64,000 nt of DNA, taken from Dromaius novaehollandiae (lineage: Eukaryota > Chordata > Aves > Casuariiformes > Dromaiidae). Of this stretch, positions 36,800 through 47,300 are shown in pieces. How positions within the stretch are numbered: the first letter of the stretch is position 1; every line of letters starts with the position of its first letter. Under the pieces are notes generated by a model. It was given only the letters and a program-made list of their open reading frames with translations, made no database searches and had not been told where the DNA came from. The position numbers were made by a program, and so were the translations under genes. The stretch spans positions 70,937,601 through 71,001,600 of the forward strand of contig NC_088102.1 in the NCBI RefSeq assembly GCF_036370855.1. Reading direction: 5' to 3'.

Positions 36800-37769
36800 T
36801 GCTGTGGGAGGCCAAGCTCTCAGCTCAGCTCGTCCCCTTCAGGCCCAGGAGGTCGGCTGGCACCCGGCAAGGCACCGACCCGACCCTCAAGAGCAGAGAG
36901 CTGCAAGGCCGCCACAGGCTGCTTCCAGCTGCCGAGGGGCGGCTGGCCCTGACCTCACAGCAGGCCCCGCCATGGGTCACAGTGGTGGCTGCGAGGTCAC
37001 ACTGGGGCTGGGCACACCCGGTGGGCTCTCCTCAGGCAGCGCATTTAGCCCTAGGAGCGTGTTTGTTCCTCGTTTTGTACAGCCCTGGGGGCCTGGATGG
37101 CCCCTGCGTGGGGGCACCAGACGCACTGCGGGCACTGGGCAGCACAGCCCATAGCAGCGTCCTGCAGAGGTGGCATGGGGGGCACAGGGCCTCCAGAGCG
37201 TGGGCCGCGTGTGTCCTGCCCGCCTGGGGCAGGGCAACCCCTGCCAGCCACGGGGAGCTCTCTGCAGAGACGGGGGCTGGGGCAAGAGCAGGCCCCCGCG
37301 CTGCGCAGGGCTTCCCCATGCCATGGAAGGGGTGGCTGGGGACTGGGGTGCAGCTCTAGACCTTTTCTAGCACCACAGCCTACAGTCCCCAGCAGCCCCC
37401 CAGGGCCCAGCCGCGCGGCGGGTGGACAAGGGCTGACGCAGCCCTTGGGGGCCGCCCTCGCCTCCACACGCAGCCCTCAGGGGCTGCCGTCCCTGGGGCC
37501 GGGCCGGGGCTGGGGGTCCCCGCCAGGGCAGCGTGGCGGGGCCCGAGCACGGCAGAACCCCCCGGCAGAGGGGACGGCTGGGGGCCGGGGGAGGCAGGCG
37601 CAGGGCGCCCCGCTGCGGCCTCGGCCCCCAAGGGCAGCCAGCCCCCCTCCGGCTGCGGGCCCCAGTCCCGGCTGGCCCTGGCTCCTGCCCCGGCTCCCCG
37701 AAGCAGCCCCGGCACCGCCCCGGCTCCCCACAACCGTCCTGAGCCCACCACGGCCTCGCCCCAGCTTCC

Positions 37770-38230
37770 CCCACAGAGGCCCGCGGAGCCCCCGGCCCCA
37801 CGCTGACAGGCCCCAGCAGGGCCCCGAGGCGGCGCCGCCTGCGCCGGGGGAAGGGCCGGGCACAGGCACCGCGCTCCCGCTCGGGCCGGGGCAGGCAGGG
37901 AGGGCGGGGAAGGGGCGAGGGGGCCCGGCGGCGCCCCGGGGGTGGCGGGGGAGCGGGGCAGCCCCAGGGCGGGAGCCGCCGCGGTGCAGGGGCTCGGGGC
38001 CATCTGCTAGACCCGTGTGCTTATCTCCGCGGCGCTGAGCGGGAGGAGTTGCTGGCTGCGAGGCAGCTAGACGGCATCGACCAAACGCCACAGGCACATG
38101 GGGCCCGGCCGGTTTCGGTGGGGGTGTGCGGAGCGCAGGCTGGGGCCGCCACGGGACGCTGCCGGGCCCTGCCGCCTCGCCGCATCTCCCACAGCTGCTC
38201 GCGCTGCCTGGGCTGCCCGGCCTTGCGCAC
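37770..38230 (-). promoter_or_regulatory. CpG island upstream of SUN copy 2
   Basis: Same island core as upstream of copies 1 and 4, ending at 'gcgcacatttgc' before GC content falls. The minisatellite just inside it is reduced to one or two units (about 37690-37775). Inferred promoter. Confidence 0.5.
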
Positions 38231-40178
38231 ATTTGCTTCCCCCGGCTCATACTGGCATCTGCCTTCAGTGCTCTGAAAGCTGCCTGACTGGTCCATGGTC
38301 CTATTTTGAAGGATTATGGGAAGGGTTTTTAGGGTATTTACATAAGATTCCCAGGGCATCTGAAGCAGAGATACAGCTGCTCCCTGAACAGCACCACAAG
38401 CATTATAGTCTTTCCTTTGTTTGTAGCTCTGTCTCAAAAACAAAATGGAATCGAACATGCCAAAGGCCAAAAGAAAGTTGATGAATCTTACCAAGAGTCT
38501 TGGTAGGAGATTCAAACTGAGCCATTAAAAAAAACAAAGGAAACGGAGAAACAACCGCCTTCACAAACCTGAGTGTTAGTTTTCTAAGCCTAAATTTACC
38601 ATTTAGGTAAAATGTAAAAAGGGGGGTTGACCCCCTGCACAGGCTCATTCATTCCACCTTCTTGAAATACCTAGAGTAGAATGAGATTGCTTGTTTGAGG
38701 AATATTCTAGCGTTGCCAGGGCAATGTAATTATAGCAGAAACAAATGAATACAACATCTGTGTGGGTCTGTTCTCTTTGCTCGCTTTTCTCTGTATCTCC
38801 AGCATGAGGTCTCTGTTTCTCATCTCCATTTACATCTTAGCTGCGTTTATAGTGGTTTACAGCACATCTCTCCTTCACAGGGCTGTGCTGAGAAAAAAAT
38901 ATTTATGATCTTGACATCCTCTAATTCTCTTCATACCAGGGACATATAAAGGGCACAGGCGAATTTGATCTGTATTGCATTAAACAGGAAAGTGACTCAT
39001 CAACAAGAATATCTCCACCAAGACTCATGTTGGACAAAGTAGTGACCTGGCAAGAGGGAAGTCATACCTGATACTCTGGTAGAGAGGTGAATGCGTACTC
39101 TTCTACCTGCCTAAGAACACAGACAACCTGAACTTTTAAAATGGAAAGAATGTCTTGAATTGTGTCTAGAAGCAAGCATGATGTGATGCTGAGGAATATT
39201 CATTTCACTGATGCTGCTGGTTGATCTTCAAGGCAGCCTTAAATAGGACTCTGGTATTAATCTAGTTTGGAGGTAACTAGGTGGCCAAAGCTAACACAGA
39301 GATGTGGAAGAGCTCCAATAAGAATTATCGTCAGAGGCCAAAGCTCTAAGAAAGTATTTTCAATTTCCTTCTTCTGGGTGGAAATCTTTGGCTGATACAT
39401 GGCTCAGGGCATCCTTTTTCTTCTAAAAAGAATTTTGCTATATTTTGTGAGAAGAGAAAAAGGTTTGAAATGCTTCTAGAGTCCTGTGTGTTAGAATCAG
39501 CCCAAGTGAGACTGCTGACATGATTTTCACTGATTGTGCTTGTCCTGTGCTTGTTCATGGTAGCTGCATATGAGAAGTGATCGAACAGTCCAAGCTAGCA
39601 GTTAAGAAAACCCAGAAGGTTCATAGTTATACAAGAAAAGCTATGCAAAAAGCAGAATCAGACAAATCCCCTTTCTTCTCCTCTGTTATGTTATCCTCCT
39701 TAATGCAGAGACATCCCTTTATAACTCATGCGAATCAAATAATCAACATGCAATACTCAGTGAATACTTTTTTTTATCAAAGTAAGCTTAAATCTAGTTT
39801 CTACAGGAACAAATAAAAAGAGTTATCCATCTTATTTATGCCTCAACTGTCTCACCTCATTTTTTATTCTTAATTCCAAAATATACCCATTTAGATGGAC
39901 CTGTGTGTTAATACACACAGGAAAATCTGAAGCAATTACATATTTAACAGCCCAGACACACCAAAAAAGGCAATTATACTGTGCTTTACATCTCCTGAGG
40001 GACAGGAGCTAACCACATCCCGTCGTCTTGAAAAGATATGTGACGTCTCTGATGCCTTGTGTTGCCTGCTTGAGATGTTTTGTTGACTGATCGATGTCAT
40101 AAGTGATTGCTACCTGTGGAAACATTTTCAGTCTTAATCGCTTATACCAATTAAGAAAATGTCATCTTTGAAAAAGCT
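38231..40178. other. AT-richer upstream flank shared by SUN copies 2 and 4
   Basis: About 1.95 kb is repeated nearly base for base at 59636-61583. I see no exon of a known family and no transposon. Both copies carry a short hairpin (cctgtgtgt / acacacagg, 4-base loop) near 39899 and 61305. Confidence 0.6.
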
Positions 40179-41164
40179 GCCAGAAGACGGGGCGAGACCT
40201 TGTTAGACTGAAAATGTATGGGTAGTTGGACAGAAGATTGAGGGTGTGGAAATGCATACACAGACAAACATCTCAAAGATATTTCTATTCTTTTAATCTT
40301 TGCATTTTTTTCTTTGCATTTTATTTCATTGCTCTTCCCATATGTTGCTGCTACCAGAAGAAAATAAGCTGTTGTCACACATGAAAGAAATCAAGACTTC
40401 CAGAGGTCCTGAAGTCTGATAAAGCATCACCAAACCCAGCAGGGGATCACCACTTCTTCAAGACAGAGACATATATGACCTCCATTATGATGCGATAAAA
40501 GCAGTCTCCCTGGCTGCAAAAAGTGGTTGAATTGTATGGCCGACACTTGATTTCTTTGCAACAGCTTTTATGTAGCTATGCAACAAGGATGCTTCGCAAT
40601 TCTATGCACAATACATTTTTGGAATACACTTTGGAAAACTTAGATGATTGTTTGGAATTGTGATAAAGCAAACTTTTAACACATGTGAAAAGCCCTCAGC
40701 TGAAAACGCATCTGTGATTCCAGAGGGTCTGCTCATTTGTAAATACAAGGCATATGGATTCTCACCAAATCAAAGTTCAAAATGTCTTAGGCAATGTAAG
40801 TCAAATATGGGTTTGGTAAGACAGCGATTTTCCTCCCATCAAGCCTTTTGTATTATTTTTTTTTCTTTTGCTATTTGCAGTCCGATGAAAAGAGCCAGGC
40901 AATGGAAACTATCTAAATTCAAAGCAATTCCAGAATTGCAGTCTTACCTAAAAGAGATTCTTTCTACTGAGACTTGTCCACTCAGTCCAAATGCCATGCT
41001 GAGTATTGTCTACAAGACTGTGGATTTGATTTACGGAATCATGAGTTACTCTCCCTGAATGCCTTTTCCAAGAGATTTAGTCATTTACATCTTCAAGGCA
41101 GTCTCTCCATCTGGGACCATCAGCAGTGCCCCCAGACACTTCACTGTGTCTGTAAGTCTTTGCC
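40179..41164 (+). pseudogene. Scrambled, diverged relic of a SUN gene on the plus strand
   Basis: Two pieces match SUN sense sequence. 40179-40216 resembles the 3' UTR just past the stop (ccagaagacggggcgagacc). 41087-41151 is the 3' part of the 168-bp SUN exon (reads [15 protein letters not shown]), followed by its splice donor and the first intron bases to 41164. The order (UTR before exon) is impossible for a working gene. The intervening 870 bp match nothing I recognise. Confidence 0.6.
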
Positions 41165-42299
41165 ATGTTCTCTTTCTCAGTGGAGACCACTTAGAACAAC
41201 CTTTTCCTTATGATGAAACAATCTCTGTAGTAGCTTCAAAAGAGTTTTCTGTTCAAGCGTTTATTCTCCTTATGCGCTGAATCCTGGTATTCTTTCTTAT
41301 TTTTGTAATCAGCTCCAGATGCTCAAAGTACTAAGCCCTGGCCAAGGTATTCATAACATCAATTTCTGCCTATCTGTAAGGCAGACATCTGCACCTGAAC
41401 TACTTACCGAGACATTCTTTGTAGTTAATAGGGAAACACAGGCATTTCTGTGATGCAGCTCCTCTCATCTTGGAGTAGAAAGTCGAACAAATATCAAGGC
41501 AGCACATTCCAGTGTCTCAAAAACAGCTCCTTTCTTGCTTTCACACAGTGAGGTATTTGTTCCTCAGCCTTTCCGCTTTCTTTCCACTGCACAGATGTTT
41601 TCCTAATAAAGGAAAAGGAGACAAGGCTTGCATAGCTGTTCTTTTCCTCTAATCCTTGAGCACTAGAGGCTTCATCCACCTCAGCCCAGGAAGGAGTCAG
41701 AGCCTGGCAGAGTTTGGGGTGAACGATGCCCACACACGCCACTGACCCCTTCCATGCAGGGTTCACGGTGAGTCTGCTTTTCACCTGCAGAAGCAACTGA
41801 ATTGAAAGGACCCTGACACGGCAATGTCAAGCACAGCAAAGCTAGGAGAGGGCAGAAGGAGGCTTGCTCTTTCACTCATCTTTCAACATCCCTGTGCCTT
41901 ATGCTGTAGGGGTTTTTTCAGGATGTCCTCTCCATCTTTGCATAGACATGCCCTAGCTGCTCACTTTTACCTACGATATCCACTTACATGCAATAGAAAC
42001 TTGCATAGAAATACATATATATGAGCGTACAAACATGCAAAAACATATTTTATTCATTCATACATGCACTATACTATATATTTATTTAGATATGTGTACA
42101 TGCAAAGCACATATATACACATTTATAAGACTAAATAAATTAAGCATATATATTCAAAAGCCTAGGTTTAAATGGATAAAACATTCTTTAATAAGAGCTA
42201 ATGGAATGAATAATGAAAATTTAAATGTGAATAGAAAGTAATTAAAAGTAATTAAAAAAAGCCTCGGGGCCCTGCTGGGGCCTGTCGGTGCGGGGCTGG

Positions 42300-42720
42300 G
42301 GGCTCCGCGGGCTGCTGTGGAGAGCCGGGGCAGCGCTGGGGCCGTTGTGGGGAGCTGGGGCGGGGCCGTGATGGGGCCGTTGTGGGGAGCCGGGGCGGGG
42401 CCAGAGACGCTGCGAGACGCCTGGGTGGGGCCGGAGTCGTTGTGGAGAGCCGGGGTGGGGCCGGAGTCGTTGTGGGGAGCTGGGGCAGGGCCGGAGTCGT
42501 TCAGGGGAGCTGGGGCGGGGCCAGAGACGCTGGGAGACTCCTGGGTGGGGCCGGTCTCGTTGTGGAGAGCCGGGGCGGGGCAGGGGCCGTTGTGGGGAGC
42601 TGGGGCGGGGCCGCGGTGGGGCCGGGGCCGTTGTGGGCAGCCGGGGTGGGGCCAGAGTCGTTGGGGGAAGCTGGGACAGGGCCGTGGTGGGGCTGGGACC
42701 ATTGTGGGCAGCTGGGGAGG
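42300..42720 (-). repeat. GC-rich minisatellite, inverted array 2
   Basis: G-rich strand on plus; about 10-12 units of the 30/41/60-bp family. It includes private variants such as ccgcggtggggcc and a cgctgggagactcctgg form of the 60-bp unit. Confidence 0.85.
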
Positions 42721-43509
42721 GGCCGGGGCTGCTTCAGGGAGCCGGGGCAGGAGCCAGGGCCAGCCGGGACTGGGGCCCGCAGCCGGAGGGGGGCTGGCTG
42801 CCCTTGGGGGCCGAGGCCGCAGCGGGGCGCCCTGCGCCTGCCTCCCCCTGCCCCCAGCCGTCCCCTCTGCTGGGGGGTTCTGCCGTGCTCGGGCCCCACC
42901 ACGCTGCCCTGGCGGGGACCCCCAGCCCCGGCCCGGCCCCAGGGACGGCAGCCCCTGAGGGCTGCGTGTGGAGGCGAGGGCGGCCCCCAAGGGCTGCGTC
43001 GGCCCTTGTCCACCCGCCGCGCGGCTGGGCCCTGGGGGGCTGCTGGGGACTGTAGGCCGTGGTGCTAGAAAAGGTCTAGAGCTGCACCCCAGTCCCCAGC
43101 CACCCCTTCCATGGCATGGGGAAGCCCTGCGCAGCGCGGGGGCCTGCTCTTGCCCTAGCCCCCGTCTCTGCAGAGAGCAGGGTAGGCGAAAGCTTGTCTT
43201 CTCCTTTCCTCTTGGTTTCGCACCCCATGCAGGGTAGCTGGCACTTTGTGGCAAAGACACAGTGTGTGGGTCTGTTCTGCGCTGCCACAGACTGCTGGAA
43301 AAGCGCGTGTCCTACCCCTCGCAGGATGGTCCTGATTCCTTCAGGGCCAGAGCTTTCTGCCATTTAGTTCCCACAGAGACAAGACAGCCACACGTGGTGA
43401 AGAGACAGCACTGCTTCTTTGGGAAAAGGGCAGCAGAGGGCAAAGCGGCAGCACAAGCCCAGGCCCCTGGGGCAGAGAGGCCAGGAACCTCCCAGACTTC
43501 CCAGCACGC

Positions 43510-43727
43510 TCAGGTGGCCCCTGTGGACGGAGCAGAGCTCCAGCAGCAAATGCAGCTGCCTGCCAGAGCACGCTGCCACCTCTCCCACAGGCTTCTGATG
43601 CGGGAGGGCAGGGTTCCTCGGTTGGCTCTGGATGGAGACTTTGTCCTTGGAGCTCTCAGGATCAGGATGGTTTGGACCACCAGGGAATGGATTGAGGACC
43701 TGGTTCTCTGCTGCAAGGGCTGAAAGG
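43510..43727 (-). pseudogene. Duplicated terminal exon of the MROH gene (copy in cassette 2)
   Basis: Another 218-bp reverse-complement twin of 19683-19900, with acceptor, open frame and TGA kept and no accompanying upstream exons. Near-identical to 29982-30199. It lies downstream of SUN copy 3 on the same strand. Confidence 0.8.
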
Positions 43728-43928
43728 CTGAAAGAGGAAGGACCAGAGCAGAGATCAACCGCCCGCATCTGCGCAGACCCCAGGCATCCCCTCCCCTCCT
43801 GCCAGGGCCAGTGCCAGCCAGCTCTTCCCAGGGCCAGGAGAGAGCAGGGGGGACAAATGGATCAGCTGCACATGTCTGGCTGGCAATGTCCCAAAGGCCC
43901 CTAAAATCTCTCTCTCCTTTCCCCACAT

Positions 43929-44279
43929 GGATGATGCAAACCTGGGAGGAGTGGCTGATGCACCAGAGGGCTGTGCTGCCATTCAGAGGGAGCTCGACAG
44001 CCTGGAGAAATGGGCAGAGGGGAACCTCATGAAGCTCAAGAAAGGGAAGTGCAGAGTCCTGCACCTAGGGAGGAATAACACCATGCACTACTACAGGCTG
44101 GGGGCTGACCTGCTGGAAAGCAGCTCTTTGGACAAAGACCCACAAGGACAACAAGCTGATGGACAAAAAGTTGACCAAGGGCCAGCCAAGTATCTGAAGG
44201 GAGGGTGCAAAAAGGATGGGGCCAGACTCTTGTCAGTGGTGCCCAGTGATAGAAGAGAGGCAACGGGCACAGACTGATA
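43929..44279 (+). mobile_element. CR1 fragment, truncated at both ends (cassette 2)
   Basis: Same content and the same two junctions as 30401-30752, so the cassette and the CR1 piece were copied together. Confidence 0.8.
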
Positions 44280-44319
44280 CATACACTCATATATATATAT
44301 TTCTATACAAGTTTCTATT

Positions 44320-47300
44320 GCGTGTAAGTGAATATCGTAGGTAAAAGTGAGCAGCTAGGGCATGTCTGTGCAAAGATGGAGAGGACATCCTGAAAAAACC
44401 CCTACAGCATAAGGCACAGGGATGTTGAAAGATGAGTGAAAGAGCAAGCCTCCTTCTGCCCTCTCCTAGCTTTGCTGTGCTTGACGTTGCCGTGTCAGGG
44501 TCCTTTCAATTCAGTTGCTTCTGCAGGTGAAAAGCAGACTCACCGTGAACCCTGCATGGAAGGGGTCAGTGGTGTGGGCATCGTTCACCCCAAACTCTGC
44601 CAGGCTCTGACTCCTTCCTGGGCTGAGGTGGATGAAGCCTCTAGTGCTCAAGGATTAGAGGAAAAGAACAGCTATGCAAGCCTTGTCTCCTTTTCCTTTA
44701 TTAGGAAAACATCTGTGCAGTGGAAAGAAAGCGGAAAGGCTGAGGAACAAATACCTCACTGTGTGAAAGCAAGAAAGGAGCTGTTTTTGAGACTCTCTGG
44801 GAGATGACATTGACCCACACCAAAGGGAAACACCACTTCTCTTCTCTTCTTGCCTCCTTTTTTTCATTCTCAGTCCGAGAAGGTCTCGCCCCGTCTTCTG
44901 GCTAATGGCATTAGTTGTGGTTTGCCATCTTCCCGTGAACCTGCACTCGATAAATGCAGGTGTACTCTGGGTTTCCCCAGTTGCTCTGTATGAGAAGTTT
45001 TATATACTGAAAGGCCCTGGGAAGCTCGTTCTGTAAAGAAAATAAGGAAGAAGCAGCAGCTTGACCGGAGCGTAAAGAGCAACAGTACAGTCAGTAGGTA
45101 TCTGCCTCTGCCAGCCCTAGTCCTTCTGAGATGGAGCAAGCTCCCCAAAGGGGGTGAGAGCAGCTGTGGACATCGAAGGCTCGCTGGTAGCAGGGCTGCT
45201 GGGAAGGCCAGGGACATGGGGAAAATCCCGCTGTGGGGGAAGACACCTGGCCATCCTCCCTGCCACCGCCTGCTTCAGCTGGGCCCGCGTCCCCCTTCCC
45301 ACAGCCCCTTCCTTCTGCCGCTTTCTCTGTGCTAACAGAGAGGCCAGGCAGGCGCTCCTGCATGCAGGGCAGCCCAGTGTGCAACCCCCGCGAAGGCCCG
45401 CTGTCTCCTCCAGCTGCCTTGCCAGCAGGAGTGGGAGTGCGGGCAGAGAAGGGTGTCCTGGGAAGAGGGGATGCCATCCACCCTGCTGCCAGGACTGATG
45501 GTGCTGCCCACTGGCCCCTTGGCCCAGGGAGAAACAATCCACGGTCCTTCTGCCACGGCTTTGAAGGCAAACCTCTTTTCCTCCCAGGCATCTGGCCCAC
45601 ATGCACTTCCTGTACCTTCAGAGGGAAGGTCTGAATGGCTTGTTCTTCCACATCGTACATGAAGGTCCCCAGGAGAGTTTCCTCTTCTCCTTCCGCACCC
45701 ACTCCCTTAGAGACCGAGCACAAGGGGAGCAGGTCAGACGCGACTTGACAAAGAGGAACCGTGCACACTGCATGCAGACGTGTTATCTGCCCAGCCTCTG
45801 CTGGGGCGCTAGCAGTAGCTGGGTGCAGGCTCTGGTGAAGCGGAGTCTGCTCCTTGAGTTTTGATCAAGAGCCTTGAGATGCTTGGCCAAAACAAGTCTT
45901 AAGAGGGATAAAGCCATCCCATCCCCGGAAACAGCCCCTTAGGCCACTGCAGTGCTTGGGAGAGGCCGGGGCACGACTCTCTAAGGATGCACAAAGGCAA
46001 GCAGGTCCCTGTTAGGGCTTTTCCCCATGGCCAGAGCCAAGCCAGAAGTGCCTGGCAAAGACTTACAGACACAGTGAAGTCTCTGGGGGCGCTGCTGATG
46101 GTCCCAGATGGAGAGACTGCCTTGAAGATGTGCTGCACGGTGACAGCAGTCGGTTGGATTCGTGCAGGCAACCTAATGACCACCTGGCCCTGAGACCCTT
46201 GGAAAGGCCAGCAGTGCCCTGGGGAAACGTCTGGCTGCAAGCAAAAGGCAACAGCAAAGAGTAGTGAGGGAGTGGCAGAGCCAGCACCACTAAACACGTA
46301 GGCAGCAGCACAGGTGCCTGTTTGTCTATGGGCTGTATTCCAGCTGATAAATGAATAGTGTGTGAGGAGATGGGCAGAAGCACAAGGCCTTCTTCCCTGC
46401 CCGGTAAAGGGCACTCCCAGTATTCCCGAAAAGAGGAAACTTTTGATTAGGAAAGCATGAAATCTGCCACCCCACATCTGAGTCAGGGTCCTACAGATAC
46501 CGCTCTGCCCAGCAGCTCGGCAGCTCCCCTCGCTCTCTTCCCCAAGCCTCCCACCCCACTGAAGAATGGAAGGGACTATCAGGGATGGGGTAGGCAAATG
46601 GGGGCGGCTAAGGAGAAACTCCTTCAGCCAGCTGTGACCAGGCTTCTGGCAGGATGCCACAGTTCAGTTCAGTTCAGAACAGTGTCCCTCCTGAGGGGAA
46701 CCACTGGTCTGTAGCAAGGCAAGCCCGGTATTAGACCTTAGGTTTCAGGAACCAGATCAATGCTGTGGGCTTGAGCAAGACCAAAGCACAGAGGGGAGAT
46801 GCCCTGGCATTTGTCCCCAACTTGGCAGGAAGGAATGAAACCAGCACTGAACCTGATGATTCCCGCTACGATACCTGCAAAATTGTATCTGGAGGGTTTG
46901 CAGCAGAAAGGAACCAAAGCACCCTGCAGAGTCAATTATCTTCCCACTCATAGCTCTTGGATGTCCTCTGCCTGTCAATGGTGCCACCTGAAATGAGGAG
47001 AGAGCAGCTGAGTGCTGCTAGTCCAGTGGCTGATGTTAAAGGCCCTCACCACTCCTGTTGCTGGCACCACAGGCACAAGGGCCTCTAAACTCAAGGTCAG
47101 CAACTCCAGATAACCTTAATGTAAGCTCACTGGAGGGGAAGAGAGCTCTTCTGTGAGCACCAAAACGTTTGTAGGGGCAGTGCCAGGGGCACCAGTGAGG
47201 GGCCTGATCCCAGGCCTGGGAGTGAATGCAAGAGAGCCACTCTGCCACAAGCTTGCTTTTGGACGCCAAGAGGTCATTTCATCTCCCTCTGCTTTGGTGA

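Larger units (their letters stand above)
30790..40178 (-). repeat. SUN amplicon unit 2
   Basis: Second direct unit, offset about 9.52 kb from unit 1. It has a full CpG island and 1.95 kb of upstream flank (38230-40178) shared with unit 4. Homology to unit 4 ends at 40178, next to a stray piece of SUN 3' UTR. Confidence 0.85.
41513..43928 (-). repeat. Inverted MROH 3'-end cassette 2 (longer form)
   Basis: Reverse complement of about 19486-21741: SUN 3' flank (41513-42004), AT-rich segment (42005-42262), minisatellite, GC-rich block, MROH 3' flank, MROH last exon and a piece of its last intron. Because it keeps the SUN 3' flank, it records the MROH/SUN convergent junction intact. It also forms an inverted repeat with the start of unit 3 (44279-44790). 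Confidence 0.85.

Noticed and set aside
38021-38515. Minus-strand open frame of 164 codons, also at 59427-59921
   Set aside because: It resembles no known family and spans the edge of the CpG island; sharing is explained by the duplication.
40648-41058. Plus-strand open frame of 136 codons before the SUN fragment
   Set aside because: No recognised domain, no supporting splice structure, single occurrence; probably chance in AT-rich DNA.
42154-43260. Minus-strand open frame of 368 codons crossing minisatellite and GC block
   Set aside because: Compositional artefact; the same block elsewhere is interrupted or continues into unrelated sequence.
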